In this document: piece by piece, positions 32,969 to 43,989 of the stretch
How the letters are laid out: every line of letters begins with the position of its first letter
Numbering within the stretch: position 1 is the first letter of the stretch
From: Triglochin maritima
Taxonomy: Eukaryota; Streptophyta; Magnoliopsida; Alismatales; Juncaginaceae
Length of the DNA: 64,000 nucleotides
Assembly: GCA_963682175.1 (NCBI GenBank)
Contig: OY821770.1
Coordinates: 18,506,501 to 18,570,500, forward strand
Direction of reading: 5' to 3'
Position numbers and translations under genes: made by a program
The notes under the pieces: model-generated
Seen by the model: only the letters and a program-made list of their open reading frames with translations
Database searches by the model: none
What the model was told of the DNA's origin: nothing

Positions 32969-34921
32969 GAGTTCCTTGGAGGATACCTTGGGTATGAGAC
33001 CCACTGTTTTTTCGCCTGGTGTGTCGGACATGCCTAACGAGGTTCTTGACCTCGTTCCGACGCCCTAGCCTGTTGGTTGGAGAGTTTGGAATGACGATCA
33101 TAACTTCAGCAGCGCAACGGGAGAAAGTCTTCTTCCGTTGCCCCTCATTTCCCAAACTCTTGAGAGGTTCAAGCTCTTTCGGTTTGATCCTTTGAATGAG
33201 ATGCCTTTGCATCCCAATTCATGAACCTTTCATTTCATCTGGTGCTCTTTGTGAAGGGGGCCCACGCATGCGTATTCTGGCCCCGCGTGGTGTCATGTTC
33301 CCTTTCCAAGTGCATTACCCACTCTTGAGGTTCCCATTTGATGTCTTTTGAGAAATGAAGATGGGAACTTATATTTGTACATAGTTATATATATATATAT
33401 ATATATATATAAAGAAAAAAAAGGAAAAAAGTACAATAAAAGACTCCTTCTGTGAGCATCGATTGTTGTAAGCCCCAACCCTTGTGTATTTGGGCTCCAT
33501 TTCTTTCATGTATTTGTATCCTTTCTTTAGCTTCTCACAGGTTTTGAGGTAATTCGGGTTTGTGTCTATCAACATGACTTTGAACTTCCCTTTGTACTTC
33601 ATGTTGGTGAGATCTCTCCTTTTTCATGCATAAATCCATGTAGTATCTTGCTCACATTCATTGAGGACAATGCATGAAGTAGGTGTGGGGGGTGTTTTAC
33701 GTGTGTACATAGTCGAGTCTTTTCTTTTGATTTTGTTTTCTTGTGTTTGCATTTTTAGGGTCATGTTAGTGTGCTACATTTAATATCGATATATCTGCTT
33801 GCCATGATCCTTGGGTGACTTGTCTTCTTTTGCTTGCCTAGTGCTTTAAAATTCTCACATTTCTTTCAAAATCTTCATGTGTTTGCGAAAGAAAATGTTT
33901 TGTGGGTTTTGCGTGTGTTTAGCATGTGCAAAACCGTTGAGAGGCAAAGTAAAAAGAAAGCTCCCAAAATTGTCTTGAACTTGATGCATTAGGATATCTA
34001 GTACAGTGACTTTAGGATTTATCGAGTCGTTAGGATGCACCCCAGTTTTCCCGTGGGGGTGAGTAATCATAGGGTTTCAGTGCTCAAACATTTAATGAAG
34101 TCCACCCTGAACCTAGTGAGTCAATAATTCGTGTCTGTTAACTTAAGGAAGTTTGTTGTAGTCAAGGACCCTCTAAATCCTGTTGTGAGACATTAGTGTA
34201 GGGGTTTTGGTTCATGTGTAGATAAGAAATAAGTGAGTAGGTGTTCTCTCTTCTCGCACGGCTCCTATCACTCGGGAAAGTAGGTCTGAGGGGACTTTGT
34301 GCCTGGTGCTTTCGAGTCATCTAACCATGGATGCGCCGACCGAACTCCCGTTACACGGGTGGTAGGGATTGCCCTATGTGGAGATTTGGGGAAAGGTGTA
34401 CGTGATAGTGTAAGTCCTCATGGGCAATGATGCACGAAACCTGACCCTGGGAGAATGAAACTCCAACTAATAAAAAGAAACAAAAATGAGAAAAGAAACA
34501 AAAGAATTTTTTTTGGTAATAAGAACCTTAATGGACTTTACACTTTGTAGCACTTGAGGATGTTGAGGTTGTCCATGTATTTCACTTAATTCATTATTTA
34601 ACTTGCACGAATGATTCATTAGGTTAGAGGTGTGGACTGATCACCTATATAGAGTCGGCCCGTAGCATTACCGCGTCCATTGATCGAAAAAATATTTCCA
34701 ACGAGTCGAGTGTCTAGATTGAATAATGCATCTTGTTCGGATTTTGTGGGTATATCCGCTGAAAACCCTCAGGAGACAACACTCCTCCTCCTTGGCAACA
34801 AAGAGGTTTAACGTCTTGTCGCACGTGCTAAGTGCAACCCTGATTCCTACGAAAGTGAGTTAGGATTTCTTGTTTTTCGTATGCTTTTTCCTTTCTTTGT
34901 TTTGCTCGGGACTAGCAAAAG
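32969..34921 (+). other. Non-coding 3' interior of the gypsy element
   Basis: No polymerase or integrase motif in any frame. It contains a (TA)n tract at about 33387-33410 and a CTCGTT/GAGG-rich segment. In complete relatives this space carries or follows pol. Confidence 0.65.
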
Positions 34922-34938
34922 TTAGGTGTGGGGGTATT
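34922..34938 (+). other. Polypurine tract of the gypsy element
   Basis: TTAGGTGTGGGGGTATT precedes the 3' LTR; the GTGTGGGGG core is the likely plus-strand primer. Confidence 0.65.
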
Positions 34939-36481
34939 TGATTGGCATCATTTCATGTTTATATTTGTATCTTATATCCATTATCTTTAACCTAAACAAT
35001 GCTATGTTACGAGTTTTATGTTTAGTTTTCAGGAATAAATAGGTTTGAAGAGATGAAGCATAAAAGGACCCAAAAGCTGGGAAAAAAGACTGAATTGTGA
35101 GATTTGGGGACTAAGATGCAAGGGAGAAGGACCTGAATGTAAGACAGAAGGACCTAAAAGCCAAACAGAATACTCCACATCATCATGGGGAGTATTTTAC
35201 CAATTCCATTCGGGTCGGAGCTCCAACAAGTCAAGTAACCGCATCAAAGACCAACCATACCAGAAAGAAAAGCCCACAACAAATTCCAACGCGATCCGAA
35301 GTTTTTGGACCGCCTATTGGCGGTCCTTATTACTCAGGATCCGCCCAAATTTCTCCTGGACTTGTATTAATGTTCGTTTAGGCTATTTTTGGTATTGGTT
35401 TAGTCTCACATCGGTGGATTGTCCTCGATTAGCTTTTTCCATGCTTATAAATAGAACTCTTCACCTTCCATTGTAATTACCCATTGCTTGGTGGCATTCT
35501 CTCTACTAAGGAGTGAGCATTGAAGCAAAAACTCAAGGTGGAGAAGAATGCTACCTTCAATGTGAGTCATTTGTTAATAAAATAATTCTTCTAGTTTCTT
35601 TTAATCTTGTCTTTTAATTTGTGCATGTTTGTTTAGTCTTTCCTTTCCTTTTATGTTTCTTTAATGCTTCTTGCCTTCTTAGTTAACTTTCATTTCAGTA
35701 TTATGCTTTCTTTTGCTAATATAGTTAGTGTAATGAGTAGTGAGTAGTTCCATCCCCATTTGGGGGGTAGAGAAATATGTGATATAATCATGTAGTGTAT
35801 TAAGTGTGTGTTATCTTTATCCCTTGAGCTTTATATGATTTCCATAACCATCTAATGGGTTTTCACTGTTATCTTTGATATGCTAATGCTCTTGAATGAA
35901 GCTTAGCTTATGCTTTGATTAGTGGACCTATTTTATGGGGAATGATAAGGTTAGGATATGGATGAAGTTAATATTGGAAACACAATTTGTAGTGTATGTG
36001 CTCTTGTTGCCTTTACCTTAGTTAATGTCTTGTATGTTTTAATGATGTAGTCTTATCTTAATTCATGTGGAGGAATAGTAGGGTATAGTCTTTATACTTG
36101 AGTTCATGTAGCTTCATTCCAATTATTGTCTTGTATGTTTTAATGATGTAGTCCTATCTTAATTCATGTGGAGGCAAAGTTGGATGTAGTTTTATGATTT
36201 CATGCACTACATGTTGTGAGGAGCTTAATGAACACACACACACACACACACTTCTTTATGTTCACATTATTTCTCTACCCCCTTTGGGGTTTAGTTTTCT
36301 TGCTTTTCTTCCATTTTCATTTGCACCTTAGTGTAGTTTAGTGTAACAAACCTTTCTATCCTTCTTTTTACCTCTCGCCTTTGAACGAACCAATCGTCGA
36401 CACACCTCCCAGTGGACGACCCGTATTTGCCACCGCTTCAACGCGGCCGTGCAGTTGCGGTTAATATAAAACGATCAATCA
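34939..36481 (+). repeat. 3' LTR of the gypsy element
   Basis: Aligned with the 5' LTR it has no differences over about 810 bp. After that there are about two dozen substitutions over the remaining 720 bp and an expanded (CA)n at about 36233-36250. Confidence 0.92.
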
Positions 36482-37370
36482 ATTATACCTTGCTAAAATT
36501 TATTATGGGCGTGCCTATCTTTCAGACACTTTATTGTGTTGGACGCAATTTATTATTTCAATCATAACACTAGTGTCTTTATGAGCCAAAGTTCCATGAA
36601 TAATGATTCAGTTATGTGGCATGCTAGACTAGGTCACATTTGTGTTGACCGGATGAACAGGTTGGCAACGGAGGGGGTATTAGGAGAATGCTCCAAATTT
36701 GAATTGCCGACCTGTGAATCATGTCTAGCTGGAAAGGCAACTAGAAAACCGTTCGGAAAAGCCATTAGGGCTACTTCTCCTTTAGAACTAATTCACTCAG
36801 ATATTTGTGGACCTTTGAATGTACGTACTAGACATGAACAGAGTTACTTCATCACATTCATTGATGACTTCACTAGATATGGTCATATTTTTCTTATTTC
36901 TCACAAGTCAGAAACTCTAGAATGTTTTAATAAATTCATGAGCTTAGTTTAGAATCAGTTGGATAATAAGATAAAAACTCTTAGAACAGATAGAGGTGGT
37001 GAGTATCTCTCCATAATGTTCAAAGAGTTATGTGATGAAAAGGGGATATCTAGACAACGCACTATGCCTTATACTTCTCAGCAAAATGGTGTTGCCGAGA
37101 GAAGGAATAGAACGTTGCTAGACATGGTTAGGTCCATGATGGCGATTGCGAGCTTACCAATTTCGTTTTGGGGAGATGCTCTAATGACTGCTGCCTATAT
37201 CCCTAATAAAGTTCCAACAAAATCAGTTCCCTCAACTCCATATGAGTTATGGATGGGACGGAAGCCTTATTTTAGCCTGCTGCGTCCTTGGGGATGCGCA
37301 ACATACATTCATTCTGCTAGTCACCGATATGGAAAACTAGGACCTAGAGGGAAAAATGTATCTTTGTAAA
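36482..37370 (+). pseudogene. Copia integrase, large copia
   Basis: Coding resumes in the last bases of the protease-integrase linker. The GAG-pre-integrase region is WHARLGHICVDRMNRLATEG (about 36617) with CESCLAGKATRKPF. The catalytic core shows HSDICGPL (first Asp), [18 protein letters not shown] (second Asp at about 36990) and [15 protein letters not shown] (Glu at about 37098). An in-frame TAG lies at 36950-36952 and the frame ends at 37368. The HHCC zinc finger is intact by eye. The C-terminal part (about 37370-37557) is shifted out of frame. Confidence 0.92.
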
Positions 37371-37557
37371 ATACAGTAATCTCTCCAAAGGTTATGTTTT
37401 TATCGGGGTAGACGAGAATGAATGAAGGACGGAACTGGAGTCTAGGGATGCCACATTCTTGGAAAATGATTTTTCAACCCTTGCTGGAGCTATCAAAGAA
37501 TCAGTGGACTTGTTTGAACGATAAGATGAGGACATTGCCACTCCACGGGATCAGGAT

Positions 37558-38526
37558 TTGGAAGTTGAACATGAGGTTTCACCAGTCAATCCTAGTGGGA
37601 GCAGCAATGCTGAGGATTTGATAGCTCTCACGGAGGATGAGCCATCAGATACCCATCTGCGTCGAAGTAAACGCATGCTCATTCCTCGTAGGCGATTTAG
37701 CTTAGAGGAAGAGGCCCTCATGATAGCTCAAGAAGAAATTGATTATGAATCATCCGGGATGACAGTAATCGATGAGCAAGAACCGGAGACCTTGAAAGAG
37801 GCTTTGGAAGGTCCAAATGCTAAAGAGTGGTTAGAAGCTATAAAGCAGTAGTTGGAGTCGATGAAAGTTAATTGAGTCTGGGACTTGGTCGACTTACCGC
37901 CGAACCGAAAGGCCATTGGGGCCAAGTGGATCCTCAAGATTAAGAGGAAGGCGGATAGATCTATTGATAGATTCAAGGTTAGACTGGTAGCTAAAGGCTA
38001 CACCCAAAGAGAAGGCGTGGATTTTGAGGAAACATTTTCACCCATGGTTAGGTTTGTCTCCATCCGCCTTCTACTAACTATTGTAGCTCAGATGGACTTA
38101 GAACTTTACCAAATGGATGTAAAGACTGCTTTTCTCAATGGAGAACTTGAGGAGGAGATCTATATGGATCAACCTCAAGGTTTTGAAGTCAAAGGACAAG
38201 AGCGCAAAGTGTGCAAGCTCAACAAGTCCTTGTATGGCTTAAAACAAGCGTCTAGACAATGGAACATTCGCTTCGATCAAGCTATATCAGAGAATGCGTT
38301 CTCTATGCTTGAGGAAGATCACTGTGTGTACGTTAAGAGATCTAATGGTAAATTTGTCATTCTGACCTTGTATGTTGATGACATACTCATGACTGGGAAT
38401 AACAAAGAGTTGCTGAAATCCACTAAAGAGTGGTTGTCCTCCACGTTTGATATGAAGGACATGGGTGAAGCTAGCTACGTCCTTGGTGTCAAGATAGTTA
38501 GAAATAGGTCTAAGAGACTTCTGTGA
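37558..38526 (+). pseudogene. Copia reverse transcriptase, large copia
   Basis: One frame covers the acidic linker (SDTHLRRSKRMLIPRRRF), the RT start EPETLKEALEGPNAKEWLEA, then [76 protein letters not shown] and the catalytic LYVDDILMTG (about 38371-38400). In-frame stops lie at 37849 (TAG), 37873 (TGA) and 38524 (TGA), so it cannot give an active enzyme. The frame is otherwise well conserved, which suggests a fairly recent death. Confidence 0.94.
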
Positions 38527-39342
38527 TTGTCTCAAGAGACTTATATTAACAACATCTTGAAGAAATATCATATGGACAAATGCAAACCAATCGACATTTC
38601 TCTTGAGAAGGGTTTGCACTTGAGCCTTGATAAGCATCCTGAGACTCCTGAAGAGAATGCCAAAATGAGCAAGGTTCCATACTCCAATGCTGTGGGAAGC
38701 CTCATATACGCTATGATGTGTACTAGGCCAGACATTTATGTTGTGGGCATGGTGAGTCGATACCAGTCCAACCCAAGCATGGAGCACTGGAAGGCAGTCA
38801 AGAGAACCATGAGATACCTCAGAGGAACGAGTAACTACATGTTGTGTTACAAAGCATCAGATATCCGCCTGATTGGCTATAGTGATGTCGATTGGGCTGG
38901 AGACATTGATGAAAGGAAGTCTACCTCTGGTTATGCTTTCTTGCTGGCTAATGGGGCCATCTCATGGTCCAGCAAGAAGCAAACCTGTATAGCCTTGTCG
39001 ACTATGGAAGCAGAGTATGTTGCATGCTCTGCAGCAGTACATGAGGCAGTTTGGTTGAGGAGGTTCTTACAACATACTGGGCTTGTAGAGACATCTGATG
39101 AGTCTGTTGTTGTCTATTGTGACAGCATGGCAGCCCTTTGTTATGTGAAAGACCCCAAGTATCATGGAAAGACCAAACATATACAAGTTAGGTATCATTT
39201 TGTGAAGGACATCATAGCGAGAAAGGAAGTTGTGTTAAGACATGTGTCTACTAGTCTTATGGTAGCTGACCCTCTTACCAAGGTTATAGCTAAGGACTCG
39301 TTTGTGTCTCATATGAAGTCCTCAGGCTTACGCAGACTTTGA
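38527..39342 (+). pseudogene. Copia RNase H domain, large copia
   Basis: Same frame as the RT after the TGA at 38524. It has SLIYAMMCTRPDI (about 38698), YSDVDWAGDIDERKSTSGY, WSSKKQTCIALSTMEAEYVA and CDSMAALCYVKDPKYHGKTKHI, with the catalytic D-E-D residues in place. It ends at TGA 39340. The 271-residue frame matches the usual C-terminal length of copia pol. Confidence 0.94.
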
Positions 39343-40588
39343 TGTATTGGTATGTCTAACTTCCTTTTATGAGTGATTGTATTTTTCCTTTCAACTATAT
39401 CTGTTTGGTTGATGTAGTTGTTCTAGCATAAAATATTATTTTGTCAATAGGCTGAAGAATGCTTACTCACACGGGCATTCGCCTCTGGCGCTTTTGATAG
39501 CGAGCAGAGATGAGACTGATCATCAAGAGATCTTGCATGATAGATCCGGAGAAGATCATGATCGGATAGTCGCTTTAATTAGGAATCAAGATGAGATCCT
39601 CTATGATGGTGAGGATTGACATGAATGTTCCCATGATTCATGTGACCTATAGAAGCCAAGTGCGAGCATCACATGTGGCGCCAGGTGGCACCTGTATGGT
39701 GTTAAGGCGACAATGATGAAGCTCGGGTCAGGCGCAGAGGGGGTGCGACTGGACTAAGACTTGTATGGTGTTGAGAGAAAGACATATTGTTGTGTGCAGT
39801 ATGATCCACCATAACATGTTTATCATACAACATGTGCTGAGCCACCATTGGGAAGTGAAAGGATGGATCCCTGCTCCTTCACTGTGTGAGTCCAAGACTT
39901 GATTGTCATTAGTTACCCTCAGTGACCATCGACGACACCATGAAGCAAAGAGTTGATGTGGATACTTTGGGATGTTATCTATGACCATGAGAGATTCGGT
40001 CTAAAGAGGCATCTTTGGGAAAGGAGTCAACTCTGAGTGTAATGGTGGTCTGGGGCGAAGGGAAAGGTTTGACTCGACTGCACTAAAAAGTATTTGCTGG
40101 GCCCAACTGTATTGGATACAGTAGCAAGTACCTTGAGGACAAGAAGGTATTCTCTCTGAGGGATCGAGATACCGTTCATGTCAAGTGAGTTTCTGAGTAA
40201 ACCTGGGGAACAGTGATGTGCATTTGACTGCTTAATTATTATTTTTGTGAGGATGTTGTCATTCTGGCCTTCTAGTAAGGTTTCTAGTTTGAGACTCCTA
40301 ATTGCAGGTGCATTACCGGTCGCACGACCCATTTGTCCGTATGATCGAAAGAGTGCATGTGTCGGGGACACATATGATTTTGTATCGGGGATACATGATC
40401 AGAGACTTGCGTGTTGTGGATGAGTTATTGGAGAGAGGAATAGTTGTATATATCAGGGATGTGTACATGTGTGTCGGGGACACATAGAGAGGTGATATAT
40501 TGTCATTGTGTGATTGTATGTATCAGGGATATATGCATATGTGTCAGGGACACAAAAGCAGATGACATGTTGTTATCGTGCTATTGTG
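39343..40588 (+). other. 3' non-coding interior of the large copia
   Basis: No gene. From about 40380 to 40570 a module of about 65 bp built on ATCAGGGAT-GTGT(C)GGGGACACA is repeated three times. A GTGGGAGA polypurine tract (40592-40599) precedes the 3' LTR. Confidence 0.65.
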
Positions 40589-40599
40589 CAAGTGGGAGA

Positions 40600-40981
40600 T
40601 ATTGGATTAATCTAAGGATTAAGATGATGTTTGCCCAAAGCACTGACACGTGGTGCACTCTCATTGGCTGCGCATTAAGGTTTAGGGAAGACTCTTCTAT
40701 ATAAGAAGAGGAGGCTCTTATTGGAGGGGGTTGCATTCCTTGTGTGCAAAACCCGAACCCTAGCCGCCACCTCTCCTCTCTCTCCCATCCGTCCCACCTT
40801 CTCCTCCACTATTCCCGTAGACTCTTGGGTTGTGGATTAGTCCTTCTTCTCCACGAGAGTTGAAGGTCGGCCGGTGCTCGAGGCGACTCTGTGAGGTGAT
40901 CTCCGGTTCCCTTCCGCTGCCACAGGTTCTCTCCAACAAAGGTAAATCCGAACCTGTAGATTCAATCGTATATTGCTAACA
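40600..40981 (+). repeat. 3' LTR of the large copia
   Basis: 382 bp, same ends as the 5' LTR, with about 20 substitutions and small indels between the two. It is followed by the duplication GAGGG. Confidence 0.9.
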
Positions 40982-40986
40982 GAGGG

Positions 40987-41104
40987 AACCTAGCAACTCA
41001 AAGTCGTAAAAGACTTTTTCGGGTTGTGGTTTTCATTTTAAGGTGAAAGGTGTCAATGAGGGTTTTCATTGATTGTGGGTGTAAATGGTGACAAACCTTG
41101 CCTG
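40987..41104. other. Continuation of the old LTR-like sequence beyond the copia
   Basis: Downstream partner of 24991-25597 once the copia insertion is removed. No coding frame. Confidence 0.4.
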
Positions 41105-41760
41105 GATAAAAGGTTAAGGAACTTTCAAGCCGTAGGATAGATGATGGGCACTAATATAATCTCTAAAATAACGTAAATTCAGCGGAAATAACACAAGTAG
41201 AGACAACAACCAAACCACAAGTAGATCAAAGATTTTTATAGAAATTTGGCACCCCAACCGGGTCCTAGTCCTCTCTAGCGAGACGCACTCGATCATCACG
41301 AGCCCCGCTCATGACTTTACTAATCTGATCTTCGTCCGGGCTGAGATCAAGCCCTTTACAATCCAAGCTCGCCAACAACCTCACCGAGCTTGATTCTTCC
41401 TCTCACACAAGGACGGTGGTGCCACAAAATACTTCAATACTTGAGCACACTTGAGTAGGATAGACATTAAGAACACAAGTGGGAAGTTTAGGCTTTACCT
41501 GTGTAGGATTTGATATTTGGAGTGGGAGAAGTTTCTCTTCAAGGATGGGATCAAATAAAAGTGAAAGTGGTCTATGAAACTAGGTTTTGAACCCCTATTT
41601 ATAAGTCATAAGATCCATATAGTCGTTGGGGCTAAAGACAAAAGATATAAAGAAGCAATCGACAAAAGGAGCGAAAGTGATTTGCAAGAATTGGGTGCGA
41701 ATTGGTCGACCGTTTGGTCACATTGGTTCAACTGTTCACTTAAGTTTTAAGTTAACAATC
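41105..41760 (-). mobile_element. Family A-related LTR fragment, reversed
   Basis: Read on the minus strand it shows the family order: one GGTCGACC (about 41703), ATTTATAAGTC reversed as a TATA region (about 41602), GAGTGTGCTCAAGTATTG-type words, a GAGGTTG...GCGGGGCTCGTGATG U5 core and CCACTTGTG-like ends. It is diverged and truncated. Confidence 0.55.
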
Positions 41761-41779
41761 AGACAAATATACACAATGG

Positions 41780-42180
41780 CATAACATGCCTTCACCGACA
41801 GTATGTATCCATCAGTGTAGGTCACTAGTCGTCTGTGTAGGTGAACACCGACGGATATCCCTACCATCGATGTTGCCTGTGTCGGTGTTCATTTACACCC
41901 AAGGATGTTCCGACAGATAAATGTCGTTGATGTTAATTTTGGCACGAAATTTCCCATCCAATTTTTTTGCCTTGTTTCATTGGAGAGAAGAACAGTGACA
42001 GATGTATCAGTCAGTGTAAGATACATCGACTAATATTTCCTCCCCAGTATCATCAACGGATGGCAATGTGCACCGACGGATAAGTTCCGTCAGTGAATTA
42101 TGTGGATAACCTTCACTGACGGATACGTACCGTCGATAAAGGTTATCATACAAATTGACAAAATTTACACCGACGGATAT
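41780..42180. repeat. CACTA-like palindromic subterminal repeats
   Basis: At least five copies of a near-palindrome of about 25 bp, typified by CACCGACGGATA...TCCGTCAGTG (about 41795, 41846, 42074, 42111, 42167). Clusters of CGACGGA words are typical of the subterminal regions of En/Spm-type CACTA elements, where transposase binds. The CACTA terminus itself is not visible. Confidence 0.55.
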
Positions 42181-42439
42181 GTACCACCTATGTAATCCTA
42201 TCCAGAACCTGGAAAAGCTTATTTTTTCTTTTCGGGTTCCGATTTCCTTGCTCCAAAGAAACAATAGTTTTCATCAGTCATCCAAAGCACATTCATGCAT
42301 TAATCCACAAACATATAACTTGAAGAGCTCATGTATGCATTCATCCACAACACAACATTCATTCAAACAACAAACGAGTGCATACAAAATGTTGTAACTA
42401 TATTGAAATTCAATTTTTCAATTCACAAAGTAGCAAACA

Positions 42440-43420
42440 AACTTTTATAGTGATAAAAGTACACAAATAACATGAACACTGACCATCAAATCCCCAGTGC
42501 TTGCTCTGCCTGATGGCCCATGATCGTCATCTCCTTTTGGTGGGGGTGGTCGTGTGCAAATGGATGTGATATTAATATCTTGTACGTTACAATATATTAT
42601 ACTTAAGACGATACTTCCTATAAACTTAGTAAATGTAATATGCATTACTAAATTACGAATACAATACATGAACCCCTTTTGCCATCAAAATGTTGATGGT
42701 TGACAACATGGCCGCGAGCTTGCTTTTGCCTCCGCTAGCTCACTACTCATTCTCTTTAGCTCCCGACTCTCTTAGATACTTTTCTCAACTTCTGATCTAC
42801 CGTTGAGCTCTACTTGGGATGGCATCCTGCGAGGTCTATACATATCGGTGGGGTGACGAGATTGGAGTACATCTTCACACGTCTATGCTCGTCACTTGGA
42901 AGAATCCTGACTAGGTCCCTAACAACAATTACCAAAGTGATAGAGCCCTAGAGCTTGTCTCACCCGATCCTTGTGGAGCCTTAAATCTTTCTTGCAAGCA
43001 GAAAATATCAGAACTTATTAATGAATGCAACCCAACAACATACGGTAATTGAAAACTAATATGAATATAAACATACAATGACAAACACCACTTCTGGGTT
43101 CTTCTTGTCATCCCATCGAATGTACATATTTGTACGAGTAGGCTTAGGAGTGTCTGAGTTTTCCACAATCTGCAATACTATTGAAAATAACATTTTTTGT
43201 TACTTCACATAAAAAGTATTGCACCTATAAGAATTTACGAATTGAGAATAAAGTATTACCATCTTCTCCCTATGTCGCACAATAGACTTCGTACCACACG
43301 ATATCACATTCATGTCATGTAATCTCCACTATGTCACATTCTCATTACAAACATTAAACATTCATAAACAACTTCAATTCAATGCCAAAATTATATAAAT
43401 AACTCATAATTGACGATTTA
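42440..43420 (-). pseudogene. Possible CACTA-associated gene remnant
   Basis: On the minus strand short open pieces look like exons of a transposon gene: about 43165-43080 (VENSDTPKPTRTNMYIRWDD), about 42970-42920 (LRLHKDRVRQALGLYHFG), about 42830-42700 (MPSQVELNGRSEVEKS..., a Glu/Arg-rich helix with one stop) and about 42600-42480 (PPPPKGDDDHGPSG). With the repeats at 41780-42180 this suggests the 3' part of a CACTA element. I cannot assign a domain securely. Confidence 0.35.
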
Positions 43421-43985
43421 CATCGCTATGTTTGGTTTAGGATATTCTCGACGGACACTACTTCTACGTTTTCTCATACCTACTAAACCAAACTAACCAA
43501 AGCAATCAAATTGAAGTCAATCCATTGAACTTAGTTCAACTAGCACATCCAACTCATTGTCAACTAACACATCCAACATATCCAACTCAATCCATCACAG
43601 CTAGCTCAATCCAATAAATGCATTCTAACTCAAGCAACAAACCAATCAAACACAATCCAAATCAGTCCAATTCAACTCAATCCAACGTAATCCAACGAAC
43701 CAATCAAAGTCATCGAACTAACGAATCCAACAGAATCAAATTAATCAATCCAACACAATCAACCTAACACAATCAAACCAACTAACCAAATCCAATTTTG
43801 GTTCATCTAACTAAGTCCAATTAGAAATATGACGTTCAACACATATTTTGGAAATTTCGACAGAATCTCCCTTATATTTTTAATAATGAAAAATCTTCTA
43901 AGTCCTGGATTAACAAGAAAAAATGCATATTTTTTGACATCCATCACATTTAGATTCATAGCATCTGAACGCCATATGACATCAC
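43421..43985. other. Low-complexity CAA/ATCCAA-rich stretch
   Basis: 43480-43800 is strongly biased to AATCCAA, AACTCAA and CCAACA words on the plus strand, as in intron or transposon spacer. No gene. Confidence 0.45.
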
Positions 43986-43989
43986 ATAT

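Larger units (their letters stand above)
29163..36481 (+). mobile_element. Non-autonomous Ty3/gypsy element (Athila/Tat-like), gag only
   Basis: LTRs of 1,531 bp (29163-30693) and 1,543 bp (34939-36481) start TGATTGGC and end CAATCA. They are flanked by the perfect duplication ATTAT (29158-29162 and 36482-36486). The primer site is tRNA-Asp, as in Athila/Tat gypsy elements. Only a gag-like reading frame (31824-32968) is found in the 4.2-kb interior, with no protease, RT or integrase, so this is a gag-only (TR-GAG or LARD type) element that depends on a partner. It split the copia protease region. Confidence 0.93.
25603..40981 (+). mobile_element. Complete Ty1/copia element (dead), carrying a nested gypsy
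   Basis: The LTRs at 25603-25979 and 40600-40981 are flanked by the perfect duplication GAGGG (25598-25602 and 40982-40986). The order gag, protease, integrase, RT, RNase H is the copia order. Taking out the nested gypsy (29163-36481 plus one ATTAT) leaves an element of about 8.05 kb. The coding region has several stops and frameshifts. The LTRs differ at roughly 5% of sites and both start TATTGG rather than TGTTGG. The 5' leader between primer site and gag is unusually long (about 1.97 kb). Confidence 0.93.
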
